NCBI GenBank assembly: GCA_963691655.1
Contig: OY829329.1
Span: 57,053,408 to 57,117,407 of the forward strand
DNA from: Toxonevra muliebris
Lineage: Eukaryota > Arthropoda > Insecta > Diptera > Pallopteridae
Length of the DNA stretch: 64,000 bases
Direction: 5' to 3'
The translations under genes were made by a program, and so were the position numbers. Positions 11,400 to 21,897 of the stretch are shown piece by piece (the first letter of the stretch is position 1; every line of letters begins with the position of its first letter). The notes under the pieces were generated by a model. It made no database searches and was not told the origin of the DNA. It worked only from the letters and a program-made list of their open reading frames with translations.

Positions 11400-12112
11400 T
11401 ACCATCCTGATCAAAAAGTTCCCGGAATATTCACCGTGTGGCCCTCCCATCGTTCCGATTTGAGTACTGTTTTTTTTTTGTTAAGTTGGTACATCTGTTG
11501 TTGGTATTCTCTCTAAATCTTAGCATCAAAGCTTGACATTTGCACAAGTTACGTAGCTAAGAGTACATCTATCTCTGTGAGTGTTGGCGATTTTTTTACA
11601 ATTTTAGTGCATCATGAATTTTTGCCAGAAGGCCAGACAGTAAACAAAGAGTATTATTTGGGTGTTATGAGACGTTTGCGTGAAGCAATTCGCCGAAAGA
11701 GACCAGAATTGTGGACAGAAAACTCGTGGATTTTGCACCATGATAACGTACCGTCGCACAGTGCCATCATTATTCGTAATATTTTGACGAAAAATGCAAC
11801 AAATACCATTTAACAGCTGAATTCACCTGATTTGGCTCCTTGTGACTTCTTTCTGTTTAGTCGAGTTAAAAAACCATTACGGGGAACGCGTTTCAGCAGC
11901 CGAGAGTAAGTAGTGGAAAAATAGCAGGAAACACTGATGGACATACCGAAAACCGAAAATAAAAAATGTTTCGAAGATTGGATCAAGCGCTGGCATAAGT
12001 GTGTTGCAGTCGATGGAGATTACTTTGAAGGGAACAATGTAGATTTAGAAGAATAAACTTGTATTTTTAATTTTGTGAATAAATTCCGGGAACTTTTTTT
12101 ATCAAGATGGTA
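11400..12112 (+). mobile_element. mariner-family element, internally deleted
   Basis: A 713-bp element including TA target duplications at 11400-11401 and 12111-12112. Terminal inverted repeats of about 29 bp match with three differences: left begins TACCATCCTGATC, right (other strand) TACCATCTTGATA, and both continue to AAAGTTCCCGGAAT. The C-terminal half of a transposase lies inside. A full element would be about 1.3 kb, so roughly half, including the N-terminal helix-turn-helix region, is gone. Confidence 0.85.
11577..12056 (+). pseudogene. mariner transposase, C-terminal remnant
   Basis: One continuous frame of 160 codons with three in-frame stops (11811-11813 and two near 11908-11925). 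Recognisable blocks are VHHEFLPEGQTVNKEYY, LREAIRRKRPELW, then HHDNVPSHSA (second catalytic Asp), SPDLAPCDFFLF (third Asp), LKKPLRGTRF-like sequence and CFEDWIKRWHKCV...GDYFEG before the terminal stop. The first catalytic Asp (usually in a TGDE block) is lost with the N-terminal half. The junction with unrelated sequence falls just before VHHEFLP. Stops and deletion make it inactive. Confidence 0.82.
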
Positions 12113-12117
12113 TGTAC

Positions 12118-12607
12118 TATTTGACTATAATCATATTAAAATTCACACGAAAAATCGAACCAAATCTCTGACTAAAGCAGATCCAATTAAAAAAAGTCAC
12201 AGCTTGTAATTCTGCTTAATAACTTTGCTTCAGACATCAAATTCATATCTATTAAGATAAATGAATTTCTTAATAACCCCTGAAGACCCTCTTTTACCGA
12301 TTTCAGGATCATATTGTGAGAGAACTAGAGGGATTAAATTACTTACTATAAAACAGTTGGAAAATCTCACGCATAAAATTTTTGTTGCGTTATATAATCA
12401 GAACGATTATTTTGATATTCATATCAGAATTTAAATCAAAAATATACCCAAAAAAAATTAGACCAGAAATCAGATTCATATTTAGACAAAAAATGAGACA
12501 AAAATTCAAGCCTAACATTCCAATAATCCGACCTAAACTTAGACGAAAAAAAAAACATATAAGTTCAGCCCAGAAATGAGACTAAAATTTAGACTAAAAC
12601 TAAAGAT
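12118..12607. repeat. Decayed 12-bp repeat tract, family 1 (tract B, left part)
   Basis: 12118-12200 and 12430-12607 carry the same GACCAAAA/TTCAGA/ACTAAAA vocabulary as tract A. In between, 12320-12410 is a segment also found at 61255-61330 (TAAATTACT, CTATAAA, GAAAATCTC and AAAATTTTTGTTGC in the same order). A LINE is inserted at 12608 and the tract resumes at 13553. Confidence 0.6.
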
Positions 12608-13219
12608 AACTCTACAATTGAATATTTTGATAAAATAAAAAACCTTGGAATATTTTTTAGCGGAAGCCTAAATTGGGATGTACAAATCAACTGGACAGTT
12701 TCCAAAATTTATGGTGCATTACGCGGTCTAAGCCCAACCACTAAATATCTACCGTCCAGTGTCAAGCTAAAACTAGTAAAATCCTTTATTCTGCCAATCA
12801 TCCTTTATGGGTGCGAAATTTTTTCACATATGGACCAAGAGTCCACAAGAAAACTCAATGTTGCATATAACAACTGTGCAAGATACATCTTCGGTATTAA
12901 AAAACATGAACACATCTCTGACTATTCAAAACAAATAGCAGACTGGTCTTTAAATAGCCTGTTGAATTACCGAGCTTTAATATTTCTATTTAAATTAATT
13001 ACCACCAAGGAACCCAATCTATTTGACAAGTTAAACTTTACTAGAAATCAAAGGATCTTTCAACTGATCATACCTAGGCATAAGTACCTGGTCACATCTC
13101 GACAATTTTTTGTGCATGCGGTCCATCTTTGGAACTCACTAACCCTACAAATAAAGCGGACGCTTAACACCAACAACTTCAAGAATAAAGCTTTTCAATA
13201 TCTCGCTGCTCTTTATTAA
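12608..13219 (+). pseudogene. LINE ORF2 C-terminal part, intact frame
   Basis: An uninterrupted 203-codon frame to the stop at 13217-13219. It starts upstream of the first Met: STIEYFDKIKNLGIFFSGSLNWDVQI..., the NLGI...LNW motif at the end of the RT domain. LPSSVKLKLVKSFILPIILYGCEIFS follows, then RKLNVAYNNCARYIFGIKKHEHIS and RQFFVHAVHLWNSL near the C-terminus. These are typical of LINE proteins after the palm and thumb. The catalytic palm motifs are absent through 5' truncation, so it encodes nothing functional, but the clean frame suggests a fairly young insertion. Confidence 0.78.
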
Positions 13220-13552
13220 TGGAATATCCCCACTCTTCTTATTACTTCACCTCTCTCTCTTTCTCTCTTCTGCTATGCTTTTTTCTCTTTCTTGTTTATC
13301 TCAGCCTATTTTTCCGTCTATCCTTAGTCCTAAGTTATGAATTGTTAAGTACTTATTGTTTTGTTTCAATTTTGGTTTTCTTAATTTTAATTTAATTTTA
13401 TTGTTTCTCATGAAAATTTAATATAAAATTATTGTCCAATTTTTTTTTATCCATTATCTAATTAATGTTATAATGATAGGCTGTGTATTCTAATAAGATT
13501 AATCTTACATGCACAAGCAATGCAAATAAATAAATAAATAAATAAAATAAAG
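12608..13552 (+). mobile_element. LINE (non-LTR retrotransposon), 5'-truncated copy
   Basis: About 945 bp: the last part of an RT ORF, a roughly 300-bp 3' UTR, and a terminal (AAATA)n repeat at 13526-13552. It begins abruptly in-frame within repeat tract B. Clade is not assigned; the post-RT region differs from the Jockey copies elsewhere in the window. Confidence 0.78.
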
Positions 13553-13720
13553 AGGAAAGCCTTATACAAATTCAAACCAGAAACACACAAAATTTAAAAA
13601 AAATGTCGATCAAAAATCTACTAGAACTGAAATTAAAATTCAAAACAAAAACAGAATGAAACTCAGATCAAGTTGAAACCAAGTCAGACTAAGACAAAAC
13701 CAAAATTCAATGTGCCTGCA
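13553..13720. repeat. Decayed repeat tract B, right part
   Basis: Continues the family-1 vocabulary (CAAACCAGAAAC, AAAATTCAAAAC, CAGATCAAG, AACCAAGTCAGAC) after the LINE poly-A-like tail, confirming that the LINE inserted into the tract. Confidence 0.55.
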
Positions 13721-15285
13721 GAGTTTTATATATTAAAATTTTTTATAAATCTACCCAAATAGTTAGAAAATCGTCCAAACTAAAAAAAATTTCTTTATTG
13801 TGAAAAAATCCAACCAAACCTTAGTAAGAAAAATGGACATGGTAAGACAATACCCTAAAGAAACCAAACGATACCATTTCCAAACAAGTGTTTGGATGGA
13901 TAGGGTTGAACAAAATATCAATAGCTTGCTGACTGCTTAGTAACTTTTTTTACTACTGGGATGTTTAATGAAGATTCAGTAATGCAGATGCATATGACGT
14001 TATAGTATGTAACACTTTATCTATGCAATTACGAGCAACATTTAATTTAATAATTAAAATTCGAAAAATTAATAATAATATTTAAATATTATTTATCCAT
14101 TGTTTCCATACAATGTTTATATGTAATATATTAGTTAGTTATTTATTGATTGCATATATTATAAATCAAAGCAGAACAAAGTAATACATAAATATTTAAG
14201 TAATAAAACATTTTGGTAAGAAAATATTTATCTTTTTTGGCTAGAAACATGTAGTTTGGATTATGCAAACGACTAAATTGAACTAAGCATGAATTTAAAA
14301 TTGTAAACTTGTAATTAGATATGAAATTATTATTTCATATATCTTATAAATCACTGGGGAAATATAAAAAATAAGTTTCATGTTTATACAAGATTTTGAA
14401 AAATGATTAAAATATTTGTTTAACACAATAAATTAAGTATGACAGTAATTTATGCTTTTCAAATAATACGTAAGCTCAAAGAAATGTCATTTCAAGTTGA
14501 AGGTTTTTAAAGTAAAACCAAAAGAGAAAGAAGAGATATACAAGAGATAAACAAATGCATTAACCATAGTAACTACTTATGAGTTCATTGAAAAAAAAAA
14601 CTATTTATCTAAAGCTTTTGAATACAGAATATTCATAAGAATATCTGAAACGGAATTCGCTCAATTATAAATATGAAAAACATGAGTGATCATTTTATTC
14701 TAGTCTTCAAAGATGCACTTTATACTTATATATACATATATATATATCTATATACACACGCACATATGTCAATACAAGTTTTTTAAGTTGTATAAGAATT
14801 TATTAAAATAAACTTGTACCAATTTCCAAGTAGCAGCAATTAAAAGTTTCCAACTTCTTTGCTGTGCAGCTTAACTAACTGCAATTAGTAAAAATTGCAT
14901 AAACTATGTAACATCTTGTTGCAAGTATATGCGTACATGTTGCAAGTGTGTGTGCTTGCATCGAAAACGTAGACAGTTTATTAATTCAAAGTTTTGTACA
15001 TTTGCAGAAAGAAATTGCGCATTCTATTTAAGCTTTTTCAGCTGCTATATACAAAAAGTGTTACATTTTAAATGCAATGTAGCAACAAATTCACATATGA
15101 AAGCACATATATACAAACAGACACAGGTGCAAAAAAGAAAGAAAAAAAAACACATTCCACATGCACACACACGCATATACACAATTTCTTAAAGTGTACT
15201 TAAAAAAGTTTGAAAAAACTTTTTTTTCAGCATATTTTGTTGTACAAGAAACAAAAGTACAATTTTGTAGGTACATAGTTTCACA
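13721..15285. other. A/T-rich non-coding
   Basis: No gene or TE ends recognised. TATATA runs lie at 14728-14755, with CA-rich microsatellite debris at 15160-15182. A T-run followed by CAG near 15230 looks like a splice acceptor but leads into no open exon. Confidence 0.45.
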
Positions 15286-15289
15286 TACA

Positions 15290-15453
15290 CAGTAACCCCC
15301 GGTTAATTGACCTCCTCTTTATTGCATTTTTCGTTTAATTGCACCAAAAAATTACCTACAGAATGTACTCGAAACGTTTGGCTGATTACTTTCCCAGGTT
15401 AATTTAAATAGAAAATGTACATATTCCTTAACGTAATTAATCAGGGATTACTG
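15290..15453. mobile_element. pogo/Tigger-like MITE, 164 bp
   Basis: Left end CAGTAACCCCCGGTTAATTG and right end (other strand) CAGTAATCCCTGATTAATTA form imperfect 20-bp terminal repeats. The flanks are TACA at 15286-15289 and TACA at 15454-15457, containing the TA expected of Tc1/mariner/pogo insertion. CAGTA...CC ends are typical of the pogo group. A second, eroded copy lies at 39255-39345. Confidence 0.68.
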
Positions 15454-15463
15454 TACATGCACA

Positions 15464-16876
15464 TTAGGCCGGGGCAATTTGTATGGACTAAAATTTTTCG
15501 ATACCACGCCGTCGAAATTATGATTACTCTTCTCATTACGAACAAAAAGTTCTTCCACAACATAGGTCTAAAATAAATTTCGCGGCACCGAAATTTGATT
15601 TTTATGGAAAATGTTTGGTTTATACAGAATTTTCAAGGCACTTGGAATTTTTGTAATTTCAAATGTTGAATGGATAACTTTTTAAGAGTAATTTGGTCGC
15701 TGAATCTGACCCTGTACTCAGATTTTCTCGATCACGTCTGAGATTCTCGGTATGGGGTCCGAAACCCATAATTTTGGTATACGTGGCACCAATATAAAAT
15801 TTTTTTTATTTTACTTTGTACAAGTCTCATAGCTAAGAGAAACTTGTTTATTATGGAAGGGAGGAAAAAATTATTTAGACAGAAACACTCCACCAAACCT
15901 CCTTACCCACCCTTTGGGGTATTACATGAAGCCTCTATTCGATATATGACTATACCGGGTAAACGATCGAGAAACCTATCATTATCATTTGGTAAAAAAT
16001 GTTCCACATCGAAAAGTAGTTGGGGACACCGATGGTCAAAATTACCTAGGTCCAACATTTTTAAAAAAAATTAACCCTTGAAAATTTTTTTTTATAATTC
16101 CTTTGTACTGGTTATACCTTGTAAGGTAATTTTTCAAGAATAAGGAGGTGAACGGTTTTTTGATACTTTTTGAAAAGCAAACTTTTTCTCAAAAATACCT
16201 TCATCATTTTTTTAGCCTGTAGGCAATATTGTTCACAGCTTAACACAGCAGTACTTAAAAAACTCCCAAAATTTACGGTATGGAGCTTAGATAGAAGATT
16301 CTTGTATTCACAAAAAATGTTCTTCTTTTTCAACTAAACAACTTTTCTATAAACACCAACAATTTCATGATTTCATGTACCGTTATCGACCGAAAACTTG
16401 ACGTGATGGAGCAAAATGGTCTTCAGATTCGAGATCAGCAACCCCAAATTGCTCAAAACTATATGTCAAATCGCTAAACCGATTTTGGCTGTTGCACAGC
16501 GTAATAAATGAATTAAGTAAGAAAATAAAGAAAAATTTGTGTTTTTGGATAAAATTAGCACTTAAAACCATAAAATAAATTTTAAAAAAATGTTTGATAG
16601 CGCCCCCTACCGGACGCTTGAGTTAAAATAAATTTCAAAAATGAACTTCTTGTACGAAAAAACCCCCGAGTACCAATTTTCACAGAAAAGAATAATTACA
16701 AAAATTCCAAAAGTCTTAAAAATTCTATATAAAACGAACATTTTCTATCAAAATCAAATTCCGGCGCCTCGAAATTCATTTTAGACCTATGTCATAGAAG
16801 GATTTTTTATTCGTAAGGAGAAGAGGAATCATAATTTCGACGGTGCGTTATTGGTTGCCAAATCGCCCCGGCCTAA
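15464..16876. mobile_element. 1.4-kb element with about 200-bp terminal inverted repeats
   Basis: Left end TTAGGCCGGGGCAATTTG and right end (other strand) TTAGGCCGGGGCGATTTG. The inverted similarity continues for about 200 bp (15464-15665 versus 16675-16876), including GTCGAAATTATGATT, CATAGGTCTAAAAT, AATTTCG, ATTTGATTTT and GGAATTTTTGTAAT on both sides. Flanks TGCACA (15458-15463) and TGCATA (16877-16882) may be a diverged 6-bp duplication. The interior (about 1 kb) has no credible transposase; the 76-codon ORF at 15844 is unlike any domain I know. Superfamily unknown. It sits 10 bp from the MITE. Confidence 0.72.
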
Positions 16877-18459
16877 TGCATATACACATATATTCACATA
16901 TTACTTTATGCTTAAAAATATGCAACGCATTATATGCAATTAATGCAATCATTAACATCACTTTTGGTGCATCTTCAAGTGTTTATCTCATATTTATATG
17001 CATGTGTTTACTTATAATATTTCTGTTTGTATCTGTGAATGGCTTTTTTTCATGATTTCATAATTTGCTTTTCATTAAACGAAAAAATATTTTAAATCAA
17101 TGATAAATCACTTGAAGAATACACCAGCGAAACACTCGCGCATAAATAAGAAACTTAAGTGGTTTTTTTTTTTTTTTTTTGAAAAATAAAATCCAATTAG
17201 CATTTCCAATTGTGGTTAGTAATTCAAGAGTAAAAGAAATGAAAGATGCGCATTTTTATCTCATTAATTATTATTGGAAAATAGAAAAATGCAGTAAAGT
17301 GCAGTTGTAAAAAGTTGATTGGAATTAATTAATTCATTTAAAAGTAGGAAATATGAAAGCTATGATGAAAAAAATTTATGAAACGAATACTTTGAGCAAA
17401 GCGAAAAGTTTCGCATAAAGGAATTTTTTTTAAGGTTTTTGTCGAATTAAGTTTTAGACACTCAGGATTTCAGTTTACTTAATCCTCTAACTTCCTGCAC
17501 GATAGGGTTCAGAGACTGATTTTTAAAATTTAAAAATCGTATTTTCTTTGTCTTCTATAGCCATCAATATTATTACTAATGATTAGGTCTATCAAATTGA
17601 CTTATAATCATAATTGGAAGGAATTGCGGGGATTGTTGGTAGATAAAACTTATATTATCATCGCGAAGTGTCTGGCAAGCTATCTGTTTTTACTCAACAG
17701 AAAGGATGATCGATTGTTGGTTGTAACCATTTTTCGTGGGCTAATAATTTGAATACAATTAGCCAGAGATATCCTGCCTGGTAAAATTGCTTAGTTTTAG
17801 ACGAGGCTTTAACTGATGTAAGGAAATTAATGAATCTTTGGTTGCCTCATTCGTAGTGTAATCTTTTGACTCACTAGGCTAAAATGTCAACGTCCTAGCA
17901 AGGCATGCATGTTAGGCACTGACTAGGTATCAACAAGGCACTAGTAATTTCCTATTTAGATTATAAAAATTTGTTTAAAAACATTATTGTGAGCTTAAGT
18001 CATTTATGTATTGAAAAATATCAGCATTTAATCATTTAATTGCAAATTCTTTTTGATTAGAATTGTTTTCCATAGCCTTTGGTGGTTTTCTCGACTGCCT
18101 TCTACCATCAATTCGAATAATACGCAATGAAAATTTTTTTTCTCGATGACTCGATTTAATAATTATTTGGTAGTTTTCGTTAGTGATTTTTCAATTAAAA
18201 GCTCACTAGAGTTTCACAATCCCGAGGAGCTATTCAACTACAGGATAAGTTTACTATTCTAGTTTATTCCCGACACAGACCACCCAGGATCTGGTCAAGT
18301 CTGTGCTAACTCACAATGACAGTTTCAAACTTTTAAATTAAATTTAAAGTATTTCCCGTTAAGTCATGAAATGAAATATGTTTGAATTAAAATGTTTCAT
18401 TTTGATTGTACTTTGCTTTTGGATTGAATTAACTTGCTTTATTAGTGTAGTAAAAAATT
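16877..18459. other. A/T-rich non-coding
   Basis: A T20 run is at 17161-17180. The paragraph 17500-18430 is somewhat less A/T-rich but all frames are closed. No gene recognised. Confidence 0.4.
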
Positions 18460-18626
18460 TGAGAGTGTCTTAACAGATGAGAGTATTTCGACACTTGAAA
18501 GAAAATCAATACTTGAGAGTAGCACTTGAGAATAGCTCAAGAATATCTCATCACTTGAGGTCAACTTGTTACTTGTGAGTAGCTCAATACTTGGATGTTG
18601 CTCAACAATTGAAAATAGATCGACTC
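18460..18626. repeat. Degenerate minisatellite around ACTTGAGAGTAGCTCAA
   Basis: Units like ACTTGAGAGTAGC, ACTTGAGAATAGCTCAA, ACTTGTGAGTAGCTCAAT and ACTTGGATGTTGCTCAA recur every 20-30 bp. The array resumes on the far side of the TTAA element at 19776-19830 (TTTTTAGTAGCTCAAACC...TGTGAATAG), so that element inserted into it. Confidence 0.62.
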
Positions 18627-18945
18627 TTAACCCTCTCAGGATTTTCGTACACATATGTGTACATGAATTTGAACATTTTTCCTGACTGGGATTTAAATGC
18701 CAACCAAATTTTATGGTATTTTGGTATTGGCGTCTTTGTTGTGTTTTCCTCTATCGTTTGAAATTTATTTTGTTACAATTGAAGCATTACCGTTGAAAGT
18801 ATTGTGACTTTTATGGGACAACCTCACTTTTTTCTTGTGCTCGCTTTTTATTTTTTTGTATCGTCAATTTAAAAAAATTATTAAAAATACTAAATAATAA
18901 AAAGATGGGTAAAAAAAAAATTTCTTATGTAGATAGAACCTTTTT

Positions 18946-19550
18946 GTTGTGATGACTACATTTGTTCATTAACCTGTTTATATATAACTTCAAATAACGA
19001 AATTGACATGAACTTAAGTCATGACTTTGAAAATTAACATCTAGATTTAATTTTCATGGTTTCCTAAAAAACTATCATGAACTGATCGTTCAGAAAAAAT
19101 GACACCTAGAATCATTTTCTCACAAACACACACACTCTCTCATGTACTAGACTTTCAAATAACGAACTGTTATGCAGACTAGCTACAATGGGAAAAAACA
19201 ACAACATAAGTATATAGAACGGTAGTGGTAGTTTATTTTAATATCTCTATTCAATGAAAGTATTTAGAATCAAATCCGTAATTCTGGGTTATGATTTCAA
19301 ATATTAGTAGCTTATATAGGATATTGAAAGATTAAGAACTATCACTAAGATCACTGATGAGGAATTGTGGCGGATTCCGAAACGGCCGTCTGATTTGCCC
19401 GTCTCTATATGCATTGGTGTTGTGATGACTACATTTGTTCATTAACCTGTTTATATATAACTTCAAATAACGAAATTGGCATGAACTTAAGTCATGACTT
19501 TGAAAATTAACATCTAGATTTAATTTTCATAGTCTCCTAAAAAACTATCA
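18946..19550 (+). mobile_element. Retrozyme-like tandem insertion with a hammerhead ribozyme
   Basis: A 605-bp insertion flanked by AGAACCTTTTT (18935-18945) and AGAACCTTCTT (19551-19561), a 10/11 target-site duplication. Its first 132 bp (18946-19077) repeat as its last 132 bp (19419-19550) with only a few differences, a spacing of 473 bp. Between them lie about 264 bp of other sequence and a complete hammerhead motif. Partial tandem copies, target duplication, no ORF and a hammerhead match animal retrozymes and Penelope-like terminal repeats. The right end reads AACTATCA. The same octamer occurs at 19337-19344 just before the hammerhead, so the true monomer could instead be about 206 bp. 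A third partial copy is at 23809-24011. Confidence 0.72.
19348..19396 (+). ncRNA. Type I hammerhead self-cleaving ribozyme motif
   Basis: All core elements are present in order. Stem I 5' strand AGATCA (19348-19353); core CTGATGA (19354-19360); stem II GGAAT/ATTCC (19361-19365/19374-19378) closing an 8-nt loop; core GAAA (19379-19382). A very short stem III follows, formed from the palindrome ACGGCCGT (19382-19389). The cleavage triplet GTC ends at 19390, and the stem I 3' strand TGATTT (19391-19396) pairs with AGATCA over six positions, one G-U. Predicted cleavage is 19390|19391. The open stem I and tiny stem III resemble hammerheads of Penelope-like elements and retrozymes; a palindromic stem III could favour a dimeric fold. 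Activity is predicted, not shown. Confidence 0.8.
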
Positions 19551-19775
19551 AGAACCTTCTTCTGTTGATAGAGACACATTTTGTACAAGCCGGAGTATTT
19601 TAAAGCTCCCTAAATGTTTTTTTGTTTATATTTATATACCTCGCGTACGGCTAAACCTGGACAGGAAAAAATTCGTGAATAGTTTTTTTTTACTATTTGG
19701 GGGCTCCTAAATACAAAAATCAACATCTCGATTTTTTTCTACCACGGGAAGTACACATTCTCCTGAGAGGGTTAA

Positions 19776-21009
19776 GATCAACTAAGCACTTTTTAGTAGC
19801 TCAAACCTTGTGAATAGTAAGGAGTAATAAGGATGAAGGGAAGAGAAAAAGCGGATTAGGAACTTTATAAGGCAATAATATTCTTCTATTTTGCAATGAA
19901 ATTCTAGCTCTTTAAAGATTTTAAATTAAATTATATTTATCTGGTGCAGAAATCAAACAAAAACCTTTCGTATTACAAATAGAACTTTACTGATATGATA
20001 AGACGTTTACAGATTGTGCACATGAAGCTCGTTTTATCTTTTAAACACTTATTATCTCTAGACCAAAAATAAGTTTCTGATATACCTATATTTTTCCACC
20101 AATCATTCGTACTACTCATATATGTAATACTTCTATATTGGCAGTAAACTACCTTCACAATGAATTTGAATTCCGTAATCAAAGAGAGACAGTCTATATC
20201 GGAATTGTTTATTTGTGTTGGTATATGGGTATATTTGTAAACTATACAAACAAACAATTGTCAAATCGTGCCAGGGGCGAAATTAAAATAGAAAAATATG
20301 GTCCGAAACGAATTGAACTATTTTTATATACATAAATATCTGGTTTCTTATATTTGTTAATAGTCCTCAGAGGTGAAGAGCGCTGAGCAAATAAAAATAT
20401 TCCTTTAATTTTAAGTCCCAAATTGGTGCGCATTTTTGTCGCATTATGAACATATTTCCGTATGCAAAATAAATTATTTAACTTTGTTGCTGTTTTACAC
20501 AAGAAAAAGCAACTTTCGGACCTTTTTCTCTTTTAATTTATTAAATTCATTTAACAAAACAAATTTCATAAACTAAACTCTAAAAAATGGAAAAAAATTA
20601 TTTGATATATTTGACACCGCTCCTGAGATTTATATTTTTGAAAAGTCATTTCGGGTACATTCGTTTATCGGTCTTCTCACTCTAATATTGGGGAATGTAC
20701 CTTAAGTGTACTGCCAATATAGAAGTACTACATATATGGTACTACTACACCGATCCAGAAGCAGATACAAATTTTAAACTTTCATTTCCCAATCACACAA
20801 CTGGCAAATGGTTTTTTTTTTTCTTAATGCTTTTTAACATTTATTCCCACAAACAGTCGTCTACTTATTCAATTTAACTAAAGACCGTAGAGTGTACAAA
20901 ATTACTGTTACATGAATTTCACTTGTATATGAATTTCACTTATAAAGCATAGATTTAAGAATGTAATTTCAAAATTACAATATATCTTCATATATAGAAA
21001 ATGTAAAAC
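19776..21009. other. A/T-rich non-coding
   Basis: After the end of the minisatellite (about 19830) no gene or TE end was recognised. Overlapping short ORFs on both strands between 19973 and 20877 have no recognisable domains. Confidence 0.4.
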
Positions 21010-21200
21010 TATTCCACCAAAGGTATATAAAGCATAATTTCATAGTATTGCTCCCAGCAAGCAAACAAACATTAAACAAATATTTATTTTTGTAGTGGAC
21101 ATGAAAAAATTCAGAATAAATATTAATAGCAAAATTCTAAAATTATGTAACGCTAATGTGCAAAACTAATATGAATTATGCTTCTAGGCAGTTTTGAAAT
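21010..21200 (+). repeat. Diverged duplicate of 25125-25320 (copy 1)
   Basis: Shares in order ACAAATATTTATTTTTGTA, ATGAAAAAATT, AAATATTAAT, CTAAAATTATGTAA and ATTATGCTTCTAGGCA with 25180-25310. Ends could not be set, and no terminal repeats or ORF are seen. It is either an old dispersed repeat or a segmental duplication. Confidence 0.6.
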
Positions 21201-21897
21201 TTATCAGGAATAAAATTAGATTTTTGAGGATTAAAACATTATTCAAAAAACATTAAGAGTTAACTATTGGATCACTGAGCTTAAAATCATAATGAATCTT
21301 ATTTCCAGATGTCATCAATTGAGAAAATTTTCTATTTTGAAAATGGAAAACCAACTTTTTATCGACCACACACTCGTTAGCATCCTTAAATTTTCGTCGA
21401 TTTCCTAGCTATAATAAATTTACCAAATATTTGGTATTCCTATTTTGTCAATTCAACAGAAAATTTCATTATCACACGAGCATATCGTACACTAAGAGCG
21501 AGTATCAATAATGAACAGAAATTCTTAGATACACTTAAATAAACTGAGAAGAAATTGAGTCATTTCCCATGTTGTATTCAGGGAGGAAATAAACCAAAAT
21601 GTGAGTAAGCAAGGACTTCATACATATATTTGTGTGCATGTGTGTGTAAGAGAGCGTCATAGAGAGATTGAAAAGGAAAAAAAAAAAAGCTAATACCTAA
21701 TCCGGAAAAACAGTCGTTACGTGTAACAACTTCCGACACAATGAATATGTGAATTGAATGCATTCAGGTATACATACATACATAAACACATAAACATTAT
21801 ATACACACACATAGGAACGTGCAGACACATATATCTGTATATATATTTGTTTACATATGTATACAATATTGCAAACTCAACTATTTACATGTGTATG
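21201..21897. other. A/T-rich non-coding
   Basis: TACATACATACATA microsatellite at 21770-21783 and other TATA/CA repeats. Nothing else supported. Confidence 0.4.

Larger units (their letters stand above)
18631..19771. mobile_element. piggyBac-type element, host of a nested insertion
   Basis: Flanked by TTAA at 18627-18630 and 19772-19775, with 11-bp terminal inverted repeats CCCTCTCAGGA/TCCTGAGAGGG. Removing the 605-bp insertion at 18946-19550 and one copy of its duplication leaves an element of about 525 bp with no transposase, i.e. non-autonomous. The left subterminal region has the palindrome GTACACATATGTGTAC at 18647-18662. Confidence 0.78.

Noticed and set aside
15844..16074. 76-codon ORF inside the long-TIR element as a possible transposase
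   Set aside because: No catalytic triad, zinc finger or other recognisable motif, and far too short.
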